Shown here one piece after another: positions 46,905-58,123 of a DNA stretch of 64,000 bases. The stretch is taken from the NCBI RefSeq assembly GCF_024734385.1, contig NZ_JANHAP010000008.1, positions 160,196 through 224,195 of the forward strand, read 5' to 3'. Position numbers and translations under genes: made by a program. The DNA comes from Dasania sp. GY-MA-18. Lineage in GTDB: Bacteria > Pseudomonadota > Gammaproteobacteria > Pseudomonadales > Dasaniaceae. The notes beneath the pieces are model-generated. The model was not told the DNA's origin and ran no database searches. It saw nothing but the letters and a program-made list of their open reading frames with translations. Within the stretch, counting starts at the first letter, position 1, and each line of letters starts with the position of its first letter.

Positions 46905-47318
46905 TTAAGCGTTGCTGGTTAGGGCTGTTCGCCAGTCGTCGGGCAGGGCGCTTACTTTTTGTTGCTGATAATCAAAATACACCAAGCCTGTTTTCGCATG
47001 AGCAATAGCGGCGCCGGTTTTTTTATTGGTAATGTTATAAAAAATATCACAGCCGTATTTATTAAAATCGCCCGCTGCTATATCAAAGCTTAAGATATCA
47101 CCGTAAAAACCTTCGCCTTTATAAATAATAGCCGAGTCGGTCATAATTATATGATCTTCGTTATAACCGTGGGCGGCTAAAAAATGTAACCTAGCTTCGT
47201 TGATTAATGCCAGCACGGCATAGTTGCTCATGTGGCCGCCATTGGTGTCGTTAACACGTACGGTTAATTCGGTGTTGAAAGTATAGTGCTCAGGCATATC
47301 TATGCTAACCCGCGCCAT
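46905..47318 (-). CDS. Hotdog-fold acyl-CoA thioesterase (YbgC/FadM-like)
   Basis: 137 aa with the 4-hydroxybenzoyl-CoA thioesterase-like pattern: VRVNDTNGGHMSNYAVLALI (active-site region; Asn/Asp replace the usual YADTD of YbgC), EARLHFLAAHG, YKGEGFYGDILSFDI and AKTGLVYFD. Substrate probably an acyl-CoA or an aromatic acyl-CoA; exact one unknown. Single minus-strand gene. Confidence 0.85.
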   Translation of the reverse strand: MARVSIDMPEHYTFNTELTVRVNDTNGGHMSNYAVLALINEARLHFLAAHGYNEDHIIMTDSAIIYKGEGFYGDILSFDIAAGDFNKYGCDIFYNITNKKTGAAIAHAKTGLVYFDYQQQKVSALPDDWRTALTSNA

Positions 47319-47364
47319 GGCTGTTTCCTTTTATCATTGTTTGTAGAATAAAAATATGTAATAC

Positions 47365-47388
47365 AAAACTCCCCGCTTAGCGGGGAGT
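47365..47388 (-). terminator. Rho-independent terminator of the cysteine-rich lipoprotein gene
   Basis: On the minus strand ACTCCCCGC-TAA-GCGGGGAGT runs into TTTTGTATT. It lies 44 bases beyond the lipoprotein stop and ahead of the thioesterase start. Confidence 0.88.
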
Positions 47389-47431
47389 GGCAGAAAAGTT
47401 TAAACAAAGCTTGCAGCAAAGGCTACGCTTG

Positions 47432-47908
47432 TTACAAACATTTACATGAACAAGAGATAGGGTGGGACAAATCCGGCCGCACAATTTCACAACTGTATTT
47501 TTTACGGTTGGCACATACCGATGCCGATACGTCTCTAGAGGTACAGGTTAAATTGCTGGTATTGCCGGGGTAGCTTTGGCATTTTTTGTTGGGGTCTACA
47601 CAGCCGCTGGGGCATTGTGGGTCGGCATTGCCAGAGCAATTTAAGCTTACCCAAGCGCTGGTGGCTTTGCGTTTTGCTTTCTCTTCGTCGCAGTCTTCAC
47701 CTCTGCCGGTGAGTTGCGAGTTGGGGGTATTGGGGTTGCCCGGCGAGCAAAAGCCGGCAGTTTTAGTGGGCGGGTTTATCTCTTGTTGTACCGGTGGTGG
47801 GTGTTTTTCGATTTCATTATTTGCAGGGCTGTTGTTACTAACGGGGTCGCAAGCGCTTAGCAGTACCGCGCTTAGGCTAATACTTAGTAGGGTTTTAAAA
47901 AAAGTCAT
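47432..47908 (-). CDS. Cysteine-rich lipoprotein
   Basis: 158 aa from ATG 47908, which has AGGAGCGG ten bases upstream; a longer frame to 48037 has no such site and no signal peptide at its start. Signal: FFKTLLSISLSAVLLSAC with lipobox LSAC; +2 is Asp, the classic inner-membrane retention signal. The mature part has a Pro-rich linker and then 12 cysteines in about 105 residues (for example QCPSGCVDPNKKC and a C-terminal SCSCKCL), an even number suited to disulfides. Family not recognised. Confidence 0.7.
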   Translation of the reverse strand: MTFFKTLLSISLSAVLLSACDPVSNNSPANNEIEKHPPPVQQEINPPTKTAGFCSPGNPNTPNSQLTGRGEDCDEEKAKRKATSAWVSLNCSGNADPQCPSGCVDPNKKCQSYPGNTSNLTCTSRDVSASVCANRKKYSCEIVRPDLSHPISCSCKCL

Positions 47909-48043
47909 ATCACCGCTCCTGTTATCTTGTTGATATTTAGGTTGGGCGAGTAAAGGTCGATAAAACGGTAAATCCTCTGGTTTACTCAGGCTTACAGCGA
48001 TTAAATACTGCGCTAAATTGGCCTTAATGGCCAGCATCTTTTG

Positions 48044-49441
48044 TTATTGGTTTTGCTCTAAGCAATTAAGAATTTTTCCCACCTTGGAGTAGCACTCTTG
48101 GTATTCATCTTCGCATTGTGAATCGGCAACAATGCCGCCGCCGGCCCAGCAGTGTAGTTGCCCTTGCTGGCAGTACAGGGTGCGTATGGCGATATTGGTA
48201 TCCATGTGCCCGTCGCAGCTGATGTAGCCTATGCTGCCGCAGTAGGCGGAGCGGCGATGGCTTTCCAACTCTTCAATAATTTCCATGGCGCGTTTTTTGG
48301 GCGCACCTGTAATGGAACCACCGGGAAAGGCACCGGCTAATAAGTCTAAGGCGCTGGTGTTGGGCTTAAGGCTGCCGCTAATAGTGCTCACTAAATGGTG
48401 CACGGTTTCAAAGCTTTGCAGCTCAAATAGTTTTTCTACTTTGATAGAGCCTGGCAGGCAGTTTTTGCCCAGGTCGTTGCGCAGTAAATCTACAATCATC
48501 AAATTTTCGGCGCGGTCCTTGTCGCTGTTTAGCAGCTCTTGCGCTAAGGCCGCATCTTGCTCGGGATTGCTGCTGCGTTTGCGGGTGCCTTTAATGGGGG
48601 CGGTGCTCACTTGCTGGCCTATGCACTGTATAAAACGCTCCGGTGACAGGCTGAGTATGGGCTGCTGGTTAAATTCCAAATAGGCTGAAAAGGGCGCAGC
48701 GGTGACAGGGCGCAATTGCTGGTAAGCCAGCCAGGGGTCGCCTTGGTAGGCGGCGCTAAAACGTTGCGCTAAATTAATTTGGTAGCAATCCCCGGCCTGT
48801 ATATAGCGCTGCACTTGGCTAAAGGCGCGCTGGTATTCAGTTTTACTAATACAGGGGGTAAAGGGCTGGCTAAGGCTAAATGCTGATGTGGGTGTCTTAT
48901 TAGCAGTAGCGCCTGTATTGACTGCTGTAGTGGGTGTCTCAATAGTAGCTATCTCAATAGTAGCTAATAGCGTTTTCACCTCACTCAGCAGTTGTGGCTG
49001 GCACTGCGGGTGGGCTACCAGTAGGGTTTGTTGCTTTTGGTGATCATTAATTATGGCCCAGGTGTATATCCCTGCTAGGGCTATGGGGTGTTGGCTGTCG
49101 TTAATTACATGGTTGGGTAGTTTGTGCAACTGCCTGCCCAGATCATAGCTAAAGTAACCTATGGCACCGCCAATAAAAGGGAGCTGCTGTGGGTTTGCTA
49201 CCTGTGTATCCAATGTGTTTAGAGCTACAGCCAGGCGCTGAAAATAATGCTCGCTAGTTGGGCTGTCACGTTCATCACTGATTAGGGCTATGGGGGCGGC
49301 GCTGATAATGTCATAGCGCCCTTGTTGGGCGTAGGGTTTGCCACTATCCAAAAAAACGGGCTGTGGCAAAACACGTATTGCTGCAAATAGTGGGCTGCTA
49401 TCAGGGCTGTAAGGTAGCTCCTCTATCGTCAAAGATGTCAT
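48044..49441 (-). CDS. pabB: Aminodeoxychorismate synthase component I
   Basis: About 465 aa from ATG 49441, where the family's TIEELPYSPDSSPLFAAIR-type N-terminus begins (a GTG at 49531 would add 30 residues). Chorismate-binding domain with PFIGGAIGYFSYDLGR, CYQINLAQRF, LSPERFIQC, PIKGTRKRS, NLMIVDLLRNDLGK and PGGSITGAPKKRAMEII. With PabA glutaminase it makes 4-amino-4-deoxychorismate for folate. The PIKGTRKR motif distinguishes it from TrpE (PIAGTRPR). Confidence 0.92.
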   Translation of the reverse strand: MTSLTIEELPYSPDSSPLFAAIRVLPQPVFLDSGKPYAQQGRYDIISAAPIALISDERDSPTSEHYFQRLAVALNTLDTQVANPQQLPFIGGAIGYFSYDLGRQLHKLPNHVINDSQHPIALAGIYTWAIINDHQKQQTLLVAHPQCQPQLLSEVKTLLATIEIATIETPTTAVNTGATANKTPTSAFSLSQPFTPCISKTEYQRAFSQVQRYIQAGDCYQINLAQRFSAAYQGDPWLAYQQLRPVTAAPFSAYLEFNQQPILSLSPERFIQCIGQQVSTAPIKGTRKRSSNPEQDAALAQELLNSDKDRAENLMIVDLLRNDLGKNCLPGSIKVEKLFELQSFETVHHLVSTISGSLKPNTSALDLLAGAFPGGSITGAPKKRAMEIIEELESHRRSAYCGSIGYISCDGHMDTNIAIRTLYCQQGQLHCWAGGGIVADSQCEDEYQECYSKVGKILNCLEQNQ

Positions 49442-49771
49442 TAACGGTGGTACTCGGGGTAAAGGCGGATTGTTGACTATAGTCTTAGCAGTGCTGGCGC
49501 TGCAGGCGCGAAATTGTAGCCTTTTAACCACCCTAAAAGAAGCTGTGGTTTAGTGAAAGCACTGTTTTTGAGTGCCGGTGCATGCTGCAAGAAGCGTTGA
49601 ATTAGTGAGTTAGTGATAATTTATGATACCTATTTTGAGCTTTTATAACCTATTCACTGAACAGCCGTTCAACGATAATCCCCGCCTGCAACGCTGTATA
49701 GCTCGTGCTTAGCCCGCTACAGGCTTATATCAACAGCTGCAATATGACCTACTAATAGAGACTGTTACACC
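49442..49771. other. Divergent regulatory region between pabB and the propionyl-CoA operon
   Basis: 330 bases (240 if pabB starts at 49531). It contains a perfect dyad TGAAC-AGCC-GTTCA at 49658-49671, about 100 bases upstream of the carboxylase start, and otherwise nothing recognisable. No small gene supported. Confidence 0.6.
49658..49671. promoter_or_regulatory. Candidate operator for the propionyl-CoA operon
   Basis: Perfect 5-base dyad TGAAC-N4-GTTCA. Spacing and size resemble operators of TetR-type acyl-CoA-responsive repressors (for example PsrA-like sites with GAAAC/GTTTC). The regulator gene is not in the window. Confidence 0.35.
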
Positions 49772-51520
49772 ATGACTGAACATGCCAAATCTCAGCCAAC
49801 TACGTTGCCGCCCAGCGTAGAAAACCCCTTTGAAATTCCTAAAACCCAAGCCTTTGATGTGCCGGGGCAAATCGCCAGCGAGCCGGGCATCTACGAGCAG
49901 TCACTACAGGCTGGGCAAGCGCTAATCAATAAGCCTAGGCAGGCGGCAGGCATACCAGCTATAGAAAAACAACACCAAAAAAACCGTATGACGGTATGGG
50001 AGCGCCTAGCGGTGCTGGCCGATGATGGCACTGAGCCCACCATCTTGTTTCAAAACTGGGGGCCTAATTTAGATGGCGCCTCGCTGGTTACTGCCTTGGT
50101 CAAAATTAATCGCCGTGATGTGGCCGTGTATGGCCACGATTTTACCGTGCGCGCAGGCTCCATGGATGCCACCAACGGTAAAAAATTGGCTCGCCTATTT
50201 GAGCTAGCCGCCAAACGCAAAATCCCCTTGGTGGGCATGAACGACAGCGCCGGAGCCTATGTGCCCGCAGGTGTGGGTGGCTTGGATGGCTACGCCGAAG
50301 CCTTTACTGGTTTGCGTCGTTTAAGTGGTGTGGTGCCATCTATCATGTGTATGTTTGGTTTTAATGCCGGTGGCGGCTCTTACTTGCCACGCCAGGGTAG
50401 TTTTGTAATACAGCCCAACAACACGTTTTTTGGCTTAACCGGCCCCGGCGTGGTGAAATCTGTATTGGGTGAAGATGTAACCCCCGAAGAGTTGGGCGGC
50501 CCTAGTGTGCACAGTCAATCAGGCGTTACCGACTTTGTAGTGCCCGATGAAGTGGCGGCCCTGCAAAAAGTAAAACAATTATTAAATTACCTGCCGGCAA
50601 ACAATGCCGAGTTAGCGCCGTTTCAGCCTACCTCTGATCCCATTACCCGTAAAACCTGGGATATAGATATACTGCTGAAAAAAGCCTTTAACTCACCCAC
50701 CGGTTTTAATACGCCTTTTGATATCAGCATTTTAATTCAGCAGCTGTGTGACCACGGCGATTATTTTGAAATTCAACCCGAGCGCGCTCGCAATACTATT
50801 TGCGCCTTGGGCCGCATGGGCGGCAATGTAATGGGTTTTGTCGCCAATAACTCAGCAGTAGGCTCTGGCCAAATTGATATCGCCGCCGCCTACAAAAATG
50901 CGCGCTTTATACGTTTTTGCAATCTCTACAATATCCCCATTATTTTTATGGAAGACACCACCGGCTTTTTACCCGGCAAAGAGCAAGAGGCTGGCGGCAT
51001 AGTGCAGGCGGGTAGGGCGATGTTAGATGCCATTATCGATTTGCGCACACCGCGCTTTTTATTGATTGTGCGCAATGCCTTTGGTGGAGCTTACGCCTCT
51101 TACAACAACTATCCCACCGGTGCTGATTTTGTGGTGGCTTTACCAACTTCACGCTTGGCGGTAATGGGGCCAGCCGGTGTTGAATTTGTTTATAAAAATG
51201 AGTTGCGCGAAATTCGTGGCTCAGTGGCCAATCGCATCGCTACTGCGGTAGAGCGTTTAACCGCTGATGGCCTAACTGAGCAAGATGCGTTAGCTGCCGC
51301 CCAAGAGTCAGTAGCTAACTGGGTTAAAGCGCAAGAGGCCGACCTAACCGCCCGCTACGAGCGTGAATTGATGAACCCTAACGAGGCGCTAAGCCTAGGC
51401 TCAATTTCACAAATCGTAATGCCCTCGGACTTAAGACAAGTTTTAGGCGAACAAATGGCTTTCCACTTGCAGCATTATACGGCCGAGCCTTTAAACGCCG
51501 TGCAACGTGAATTTCATTAA
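49772..51520 (+). CDS. Propionyl-CoA carboxylase-type carboxyltransferase (beta) subunit
   Basis: 582 aa with the biotin-dependent carboxyltransferase (crotonase-like) double domain. N-terminal half: [53 protein letters not shown]-terminal half: [31 protein letters not shown] and [12 protein letters not shown]. The genes after it (biotin subunit, epimerase, mutase, MeaB) make propionyl-CoA the probable substrate. The alpha-subunit frame starts before its stop, overlapping by up to 14 bases. Confidence 0.9.
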   Translation: MTEHAKSQPTTLPPSVENPFEIPKTQAFDVPGQIASEPGIYEQSLQAGQALINKPRQAAGIPAIEKQHQKNRMTVWERLAVLADDGTEPTILFQNWGPNLDGASLVTALVKINRRDVAVYGHDFTVRAGSMDATNGKKLARLFELAAKRKIPLVGMNDSAGAYVPAGVGGLDGYAEAFTGLRRLSGVVPSIMCMFGFNAGGGSYLPRQGSFVIQPNNTFFGLTGPGVVKSVLGEDVTPEELGGPSVHSQSGVTDFVVPDEVAALQKVKQLLNYLPANNAELAPFQPTSDPITRKTWDIDILLKKAFNSPTGFNTPFDISILIQQLCDHGDYFEIQPERARNTICALGRMGGNVMGFVANNSAVGSGQIDIAAAYKNARFIRFCNLYNIPIIFMEDTTGFLPGKEQEAGGIVQAGRAMLDAIIDLRTPRFLLIVRNAFGGAYASYNNYPTGADFVVALPTSRLAVMGPAGVEFVYKNELREIRGSVANRIATAVERLTADGLTEQDALAAAQESVANWVKAQEADLTARYERELMNPNEALSLGSISQIVMPSDLRQVLGEQMAFHLQHYTAEPLNAVQREFH

Positions 51521-54401
51521 GACTATAGCCATGACCATAATGAACAAGAGGTTGACTACTGTGCAACACAGCAACGATTACTATTTAAATAACCCGCTAA
51601 TCCATCAGCAGCGGCAATTAAAAAATCACCCCTCGGCCTGGGTGCAAAGCTTTCACTGTGAAGATATAAAACCTTTAATCATCTGCCGCGGCCCTATACG
51701 TAAAGAGGCTATGGATGTTTTTGATGAAATGGGTATTAACAACTACGGCATTTTATTATCCGAAAAAGATTCCATCACCTATACCAATGCCCTGGCTCCC
51801 GAGTTGCGTAAACTCACCGACCCCTCGCGGGTACACCGGGTACCCGATTACACCGGCGCCACCAAAGAGGAGCGTGCCGCACGCATACAGCAAATTATCA
51901 GTATTGCTAAAGCCAATGCTTATGATGCGATTTTTGCCGGTTATGGCTTTATGTCAGAAGATGCCGAAATGGTTGAAGCCATGGAGCAGGCTGGCCTTAA
52001 TTTTATAGGCCCAGGTTCTCACACCCAGCGCGCGGCCGGCATGAAAGATCAGGCCAAACGCACCGCCTTAGAAACCGGTGTGTCGGTAACCCCGGGGGTT
52101 AACAATGCCACTTCTTTAGCGTTGTTTGCTAAATATGGCAGGGAAGGTCTAGAGACCTGCGCCAAAGAGCACAAACTAACGGTGGACTTTACTGCCTGTA
52201 AAGATGATGAAGAAAAAGCCCTGGCTTTGTTAGCGGCTTCATACCGTGCGGGTATAGATATAATCACGGCTGCCGACATAGGCGCGGCCTTACAAGTTGA
52301 AGCCAAGCGTATGTTGGCTGAAAAACCCAACAACCGTTTTCGCTTAAAGGCGATTGCCGGTGGCGGTGGCAAAGGCCAGCGCATACTCAAGTCGGCGAAT
52401 TCTTACACAGGTGCAAGCCTGGAGGAAAAAGTAGAAAAAGCTGCTGCTAAAGTACCCGCGTTAGTATTGGAATGTTTAATCGAATTAAAAACCAATGGCG
52501 TGGGTGATAATAAAAACGTACTGATAGAAATGAACATAGACACCACCCGTCACCAAGAAATACAAGTGGTGGGCAATGGTGACTGGTGCATGACCATGGG
52601 CGGCCGTGACTGCTCGCTGCAAATGCATGAGCAAAAACTATTAGAAGTATCTGTTACCGAAGAAGAGTTGCAAACAGCCATCGCAACTGCCGAGGCCGCC
52701 AATAAAACAGCTGAAGTGCAACAGCTGAAAAAAGACTTAGACATACTGCGCAAAATGGAACACGAAGGCGCGGTATTTGGCGCAGCGGTAAAACTCAACT
52801 CCGTAGGCACCTTCGAGTGCATAGTGGATGGCGAAGCCCATTACTTTATGGAAATGAACACCCGCATACAGGTAGAGCACCGCGTTACCGAACTGTGTTA
52901 CAAATTAAAATTTAGCAACCCCGAAAACCCGCAAGACTTTTTTATTGCCGAGTCACTGGTGGAAGTGATGGTATTAATCGCCAGGCACGGTAATCGTTTG
53001 CCCAAACCTGAGCGCTTACCCCGCGAGCCAGCCTCGGTAGAGGCGCGCTTAAACGCCACCAACCAAGCGTTGCAGCCTCATGCTGGCGGTATGATAGAGC
53101 GATGGTCTAATCCTATAGCTGGTGAAATTCGCGACGACCAAGGTATCAGCATGCACAACCCCGATACCGATGTGTTTATGAAATATCACTTAGCAGGGGC
53201 TTACGATTCCAATATCGCCTTATTACTTACCACCGGTAATAGCCGTTTAGATAGCTACCAACGTTTGGCCGAAGTTTTACGCCGCACCACCTTACGCGGT
53301 AAAGATCTGGCTACAAACTTAGAGTTCCACTACGGTTTGGTGAACTGGTTTATAGGTAACAACATTAACGCCAGGCCCAGCACCAACTTTATCGTGCCCT
53401 ACTTAACCGCGGTAGGGCAGCTAAAAGAAGCCGCCAATCAAATTGATTTAAACTACGCCTACGGCCAAATACGCAACAATTATTTAAACGATTGTGAAGC
53501 CAGTCATAAAGCCGGTTTTGACCAAGCACTGGATAGAAAACAGGGCTTATTACTGCGCCCCTTGCAGCATTTTGTAGAACAGCCCCATAACTTATCGGGC
53601 TGGCTGAGCATCAATCAACAACACTTTAGTTTTAACGAGCAAGGGCTGGTGTGGCATAAAAACCCTATAGCTTTATTAGCGGATATTTATCACTACCTAC
53701 ACATGGATTATGTGGCTGGCAAGCCAGCTGCCAATATGATTTGGTGTCACGATAATGAGCTGCTGCAAAAAGCGCTGAGTTTTTATAACAGCCTAGAGCA
53801 GCGCTTAGGAGTCAACAGTTTTGCCGAATTAGAGGCGGCACTAGCTGGCGATAAACCTGACTCTATGGAGCAGTCACAATGGCAGGCCGTGATTGCTGCC
53901 CATGCAGGCTTTCAGGCTGGCACCGAAATATTAGCTATCTTGCCTTACTTGGCTAAGCAAACGGGCTTTTATGAGCTGTCCGTAAATGAAGACCTAAGCA
54001 TACATATACCGGCAGCCTTAACCGATGGTGAGCTACAAGCGGCCATGGCCAAAGTATTAGTGCCACCGCCAGTAGCCAGCTCGGATGAAATCTTAGCGGC
54101 CAGCGGCGGCATGTTTTACCCACGCGAAGCGCCGGGCATGCAGCCCTTTGTAGAGGTAGGCAGCCACTTCAACGAAGGCGACCCGCTGTATATTGTTGAA
54201 GTGATGAAAATGTTCAATAAGGTATATGCGCCGTTTTCTGGTACAATTGACGCGATTTTCGTCGAAACCGATGGTTCAATCATTAAAAAAGGCCAAAAGC
54301 TGTTTAAGATTACCCCTGATGAAGTCGTGGTAGTTGAAACCCCAGAACAGGTACAACAACGCATGCGCGAACACACCAACGCGTTTTTGCTTAGCCTGTA
54401 A
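51507..54401 (+). CDS. Fused biotin carboxylase / biotin carrier (alpha) subunit of propionyl-CoA carboxylase
   Basis: 964 aa by the longest frame; the true start is unclear. ATGs at 51507, 51531 and 51540 lack a good site, whereas GTG 51561 has AAGAGG eight bases upstream. Biotin carboxylase: ATP-grasp [51 protein letters not shown]-terminal biotinyl domain with VEVMKMF (biotin K901) near the end. It is larger than the usual 650-670 aa alpha subunits: extra residues lie before the glycine-rich loop (a stretch of about 60) and in a long middle region (about 600-830). Confidence 0.88.
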   Translation: MNFIKTIAMTIMNKRLTTVQHSNDYYLNNPLIHQQRQLKNHPSAWVQSFHCEDIKPLIICRGPIRKEAMDVFDEMGINNYGILLSEKDSITYTNALAPELRKLTDPSRVHRVPDYTGATKEERAARIQQIISIAKANAYDAIFAGYGFMSEDAEMVEAMEQAGLNFIGPGSHTQRAAGMKDQAKRTALETGVSVTPGVNNATSLALFAKYGREGLETCAKEHKLTVDFTACKDDEEKALALLAASYRAGIDIITAADIGAALQVEAKRMLAEKPNNRFRLKAIAGGGGKGQRILKSANSYTGASLEEKVEKAAAKVPALVLECLIELKTNGVGDNKNVLIEMNIDTTRHQEIQVVGNGDWCMTMGGRDCSLQMHEQKLLEVSVTEEELQTAIATAEAANKTAEVQQLKKDLDILRKMEHEGAVFGAAVKLNSVGTFECIVDGEAHYFMEMNTRIQVEHRVTELCYKLKFSNPENPQDFFIAESLVEVMVLIARHGNRLPKPERLPREPASVEARLNATNQALQPHAGGMIERWSNPIAGEIRDDQGISMHNPDTDVFMKYHLAGAYDSNIALLLTTGNSRLDSYQRLAEVLRRTTLRGKDLATNLEFHYGLVNWFIGNNINARPSTNFIVPYLTAVGQLKEAANQIDLNYAYGQIRNNYLNDCEASHKAGFDQALDRKQGLLLRPLQHFVEQPHNLSGWLSINQQHFSFNEQGLVWHKNPIALLADIYHYLHMDYVAGKPAANMIWCHDNELLQKALSFYNSLEQRLGVNSFAELEAALAGDKPDSMEQSQWQAVIAAHAGFQAGTEILAILPYLAKQTGFYELSVNEDLSIHIPAALTDGELQAAMAKVLVPPPVASSDEILAASGGMFYPREAPGMQPFVEVGSHFNEGDPLYIVEVMKMFNKVYAPFSGTIDAIFVETDGSIIKKGQKLFKITPDEVVVVETPEQVQQRMREHTNAFLLSL

Positions 54402-54413
54402 AGAGAGGGTGGG

Positions 54414-54436
54414 GGGCGCTAAAGGCGCCCTGTTGT
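54414..54436 (+). terminator. Weak terminator-like hairpin inside the propionyl-CoA operon
   Basis: GGGCGC-TAAAG-GCGCCC stem followed by TGTTGTTAA, a poor T tract. It lies 13 bases after the alpha-subunit gene. It may lower rather than stop transcription into the epimerase gene. Confidence 0.45.
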
Positions 54437-54524
54437 TAATTACCCATATACTTGCTATCGCATTTAGCGATGGTTCAGATAGTTAACAGTGTCGCGCTTG
54501 TTAGGCGACTATAGGACGTATTTA

Positions 54525-54935
54525 ATGATTACAGCACTGGATCACATAGCCATAGCCGTACCCGATTTAGAAAAAAGCATTAAGCGCTTTATGGACGACT
54601 TTGGTTTAACTTTCGAAGGCCGCGAAGATGTCGCTGCCGCCAAAACTTCTACTGCCTTTTTCCCCTTGCCCCCCACCAGCATAGAGCTGGTACACCCCTT
54701 AAATGGCGAAGGCCCCATAGCGGGCTTTTTAGAAAAAAAGGGCGCGGGCCTACATCATTTATGTTTTCGCTCCGACGATATAGAAGCTGACGTTGCCAGG
54801 TTAAAAGCCAAGGGCTATCAGTTTTTATCTGAAGCACCCAGCCTGGGGGCGCACAATAGCAAAGTGATTTTTATACACCCTAAATCTTGCGACGGCGTGC
54901 TAATAGAAATTAACCAGCCCGGTGATGAGCACTAG
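54525..54935 (+). CDS. mce: Methylmalonyl-CoA epimerase
   Basis: 136 aa from ATG 54525, where the family's ITALDHIAIAVPDLEKSIKR begins (an upstream in-frame ATG adds 12 residues). Vicinal-oxygen-chelate fold; metal ligands are H in LDHIAIAV, H in GLHHLCFRSDD and E in VLIEI. It interconverts the (S) and (R) forms of methylmalonyl-CoA between the carboxylase and the mutase. Confidence 0.93.
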   Translation: MITALDHIAIAVPDLEKSIKRFMDDFGLTFEGREDVAAAKTSTAFFPLPPTSIELVHPLNGEGPIAGFLEKKGAGLHHLCFRSDDIEADVARLKAKGYQFLSEAPSLGAHNSKVIFIHPKSCDGVLIEINQPGDEH

Positions 54936-54998
54936 CCCCTTTTTACTTACGCTCAGCAGTAGCAGCCAGTGATGTGAAAAATTTTAAAAGGTAGAACC

Positions 54999-57158
54999 AT
55001 GTCAGACCATACATATAACCCTCAGCCCGCCACCTTAGATGAGTGGAAGGCGCTAGCCACCAAACAAATGAAAGGCCTAACGCCAGACGAAATGACCTGG
55101 CAAACCCCAGAAGGCATAGACTTAAAATGCCTGTACACCGCCGCCGATACCGCCGGTTTACAGTACACCAATACCTTGCCCGGTTTAGCACCGTATATAC
55201 GCGGCCCGCAGGCCACCATGTATGCTGGTCGCCCTTGGACTATACGCCAGTACGCGGGGTTTTCTACCGCCGAAGAGTCCAACGCCTTTTACCGTAAAGC
55301 CTTAGCTGCCGGTGGCCAAGGTGTGTCGGTAGCGTTTGATTTGGCGACTCACCGCGGTTATGACTCAGACCACCCTCGTGTTACCGGTGATGTAGGTAAG
55401 GCCGGTGTGGCCATAGACTCTGTAGAAGATATGAAAATTTTATTTAACGAAATTCCGTTAGATAAAGTGTCCGTGTCTATGACTATGAACGGTGCTGTGT
55501 TGCCAGTGTTGGCAGGCTATATAGTCGCCGCCGAAGAGCAGGGTGTAGGCCAGGATAAACTCTCAGGCACTATACAAAACGATATCTTAAAAGAATTTAT
55601 GGTGCGTAATACCTATATTTATCCACCGGCACCGTCTATGAAAATCATAGGCGATATTATCTCCTATGCCTCCGAGCATATGCCCAAGTTCAACACCATT
55701 TCTATTTCGGGTTATCACATACAAGAGGCCGGTGCCGATGCCGCTTTAGAGCTGGCCTACACCTTAGCCGATGGCAAAGAGTATATACGCACGGCTATTG
55801 CTGCCGGTTTAGACATAGATCAGTTTGCGCCACGGCTGAGCTTCTTCTGGGGCATAGGCATGAACTTTTATATGGAAATCGCCAAGATGCGCGCCGCCCG
55901 ACTATTGTGGGCCAAAATTGTAAGCGAGTTTAAGCCGCAAAACCCCAAGTCTTCTATGTTGCGTACCCACAGCCAAACCTCGGGCTGGTCGTTGACCGAG
56001 CAAGACCCTTACAACAACGTTGTGCGCACTACCATAGAAGCCATGGCGGCAGTATTTGGCGGCACCCAATCCCTGCACACCAACGCTTTGGATGAAGCCA
56101 TAGCCTTGCCCACCGAGTTTTCGGCGCGCATTGCCCGTAACACGCAATTAATTATTCAAGAAGAAACCGGCATTACTCAAGTGGTAGATCCTTGGGGTGG
56201 TTCTTATATGATGGAAAGCCTCACTCAAGAAATTGCCGATAAAGCCTGGGCTCTAATCGAAGAAGTAGAAGAAAAAGGCGGCATGGCCAAAGCTATAGAG
56301 ACCGGCATGCCTAAATTGCGTATAGAAGAGTCGGCGGCGAAAAAGCAGGCCCGCATAGACCGCGGCGAAGATGTTATCGTTGGGGTTAATAAATACATAC
56401 TGGACGAAGAAGACGACATAGACATACTCGATGTAGACAACAATGCCGTGCGCGAGGCCCAGGTTAAACGCCTGGCCCAGATACGCGCCAGCCGTGATGA
56501 ACAAGCCGTAGAAGATGCGCTGGAAGCTATTTACCAAGCCGCAGTATCAGGCCAGGGAAATCTGTTAGACTTGGCCATCAAAGCCACCCGTGTGCGCGCC
56601 ACTGTTGGGGAGATTTCATTTGCTATGGAAAGAGAATTTGACCGTTTTAATGCTCAGTCACAAACCGTGTCGGGTGTGTATGGCAGTGCCTACCAAGAGG
56701 ATGAAAACTGGCAGGGCATTAGCGCCGATATCGATAGCTTTGTAGAAAAGCACGGCCGCCGCCCGCGCATGCTAGTGTGCAAAATGGGGCAAGACGGCCA
56801 CGACCGTGGCGCCAAAGTTATAGCCACCGCCTTTGCCGATGTGGGTTTTGATATAGATTTATCACCTATGTTCTCTACCCCCGAAGAAGTGGCCAAACAG
56901 GCTATAGAAAACGATGTACATGTAGTGGGCGTATCTTCTCAAGCCGCTGGCCACAAAACCTTAGTACCCGAATTATTAGCCGAACTTAAAAAGCAGGGCG
57001 CTGAAGATATTATCGTGGTAGCTGGTGGCGTAATCCCCAAACAGGATTACGAGTTTTTATATGCCGCAGGGGTAAAAGGCATCTTCGGCCCTGGCACTAA
57101 AATACCGGTAGCCGCCCGCGATGTTTTAGAGTCCATTAATGCAGCTTATAACATCTAA
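54999..57158 (+). CDS. scpA: Methylmalonyl-CoA mutase (catalytic, B12-binding)
   Basis: 719 aa. N-terminal TIM-barrel with the substrate-binding [40 protein letters not shown] and [20 protein letters not shown]-terminal cobalamin domain with DGHDRG (599-604), whose histidine is the lower ligand of the cobalt, plus SSQAAGH and VVAGGVIP. It turns (R)-methylmalonyl-CoA into succinyl-CoA. Single-chain type, so no small subunit is needed. The stop overlaps the meaB ATG by one base. The symbol here means the mutase (also mutB), not the kleisin. Confidence 0.95.
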   Translation: MSDHTYNPQPATLDEWKALATKQMKGLTPDEMTWQTPEGIDLKCLYTAADTAGLQYTNTLPGLAPYIRGPQATMYAGRPWTIRQYAGFSTAEESNAFYRKALAAGGQGVSVAFDLATHRGYDSDHPRVTGDVGKAGVAIDSVEDMKILFNEIPLDKVSVSMTMNGAVLPVLAGYIVAAEEQGVGQDKLSGTIQNDILKEFMVRNTYIYPPAPSMKIIGDIISYASEHMPKFNTISISGYHIQEAGADAALELAYTLADGKEYIRTAIAAGLDIDQFAPRLSFFWGIGMNFYMEIAKMRAARLLWAKIVSEFKPQNPKSSMLRTHSQTSGWSLTEQDPYNNVVRTTIEAMAAVFGGTQSLHTNALDEAIALPTEFSARIARNTQLIIQEETGITQVVDPWGGSYMMESLTQEIADKAWALIEEVEEKGGMAKAIETGMPKLRIEESAAKKQARIDRGEDVIVGVNKYILDEEDDIDILDVDNNAVREAQVKRLAQIRASRDEQAVEDALEAIYQAAVSGQGNLLDLAIKATRVRATVGEISFAMEREFDRFNAQSQTVSGVYGSAYQEDENWQGISADIDSFVEKHGRRPRMLVCKMGQDGHDRGAKVIATAFADVGFDIDLSPMFSTPEEVAKQAIENDVHVVGVSSQAAGHKTLVPELLAELKKQGAEDIIVVAGGVIPKQDYEFLYAAGVKGIFGPGTKIPVAARDVLESINAAYNI

Positions 57159-58117
57159 TGGCTGTTATAGACCTTAACGCTTTGGCTGAGGGCAACCGCC
57201 GTGCCCTCGCTAAAGCCATCACCCTGGTAGAAAGCAAACTAGACAGCCACCGCGAGCAAGCCCAGCACATGCTAGAGCAGTTGCTGCCCAAAACTGGCAA
57301 TAGCATACGCATAGGCATTACCGGCATACCCGGGGTGGGCAAATCTACCTTTATAGAAACCTTTGGCCTGTACTTAATTGCCCAGGGCAAAAAGGTCGCG
57401 GTGTTAGCGGTAGACCCCAGCTCGCCCTTAGAGGGCGGCTCCATATTGGGCGACAAAACCCGCATGGAAATGCTCAGCCGCGAAAGCAATGCCTTTATAC
57501 GCCCTTCACCCAGTGAGGGCGCTTTAGGCGGGGTGGCACAAAAAACCCGCGAAACCATGTTGCTATGTGAAGCCGCAGGCTACGACGTAATTTTGGTAGA
57601 AACCGTAGGGGTAGGCCAAAGCGAATACGAAGTGGCTGGCATGGTCGATTTTTTTATGGTGCTAATGCTGCCTAACGCGGGTGATGAGCTACAGGGCATC
57701 AAAAAAGGCATTATGGAATTAGCCGATGCCTTGGTGATTAACAAAGCCGATGGTGACTCTATTAACCTGGCCCAGCAAACCTGCCGCCATTATAAAAATG
57801 CGATGAACCTATTGCGCCATAACTCCTTTTGGACGCCACAGGTATTAAGTTGCTCGGCACAATTAAAGCAGGGCATAGATGCCGTGTGGGGCATGATTAG
57901 CAATTTTCATATAGACGCCACCAACAACGGCGCCTTTGCCAATAAGCGCACCCAGCAAAATAAAGAGTGGATGCAAAAACTGATCACCGAGCTGCTGGCC
58001 CGCAAACTCAACCAAAACCCACAGGTGCGCGAGCTTAAACCTCTGCTGGAGCAAAAGGTGATTAAGGGTGAAACCACGCCCTTGCTGGCCGCACAACGTT
58101 TAATTGAATTGCTGTGA
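57158..58117 (+). CDS. meaB: MeaB/ArgK G3E GTPase, methylmalonyl-CoA mutase chaperone
   Basis: 319 aa. Walker A GIPGVGKST (56-64), AVDPSSPLEGGSILGDKTRM, VETVGVGQSE (switch region) and NKADGD (base recognition). MeaB protects and reloads methylmalonyl-CoA mutase with intact adenosylcobalamin. Overlaps the mutase gene by one base, which fits a 1:1 partner. Confidence 0.94.
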   Translation: MAVIDLNALAEGNRRALAKAITLVESKLDSHREQAQHMLEQLLPKTGNSIRIGITGIPGVGKSTFIETFGLYLIAQGKKVAVLAVDPSSPLEGGSILGDKTRMEMLSRESNAFIRPSPSEGALGGVAQKTRETMLLCEAAGYDVILVETVGVGQSEYEVAGMVDFFMVLMLPNAGDELQGIKKGIMELADALVINKADGDSINLAQQTCRHYKNAMNLLRHNSFWTPQVLSCSAQLKQGIDAVWGMISNFHIDATNNGAFANKRTQQNKEWMQKLITELLARKLNQNPQVRELKPLLEQKVIKGETTPLLAAQRLIELL

Positions 58118-58123
58118 GTGAGT

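Noticed and set aside
46905..47318. YbgC of the Tol-Pal operon
   Set aside because: No tol genes nearby and the YADTD-type active-site motif is not present.
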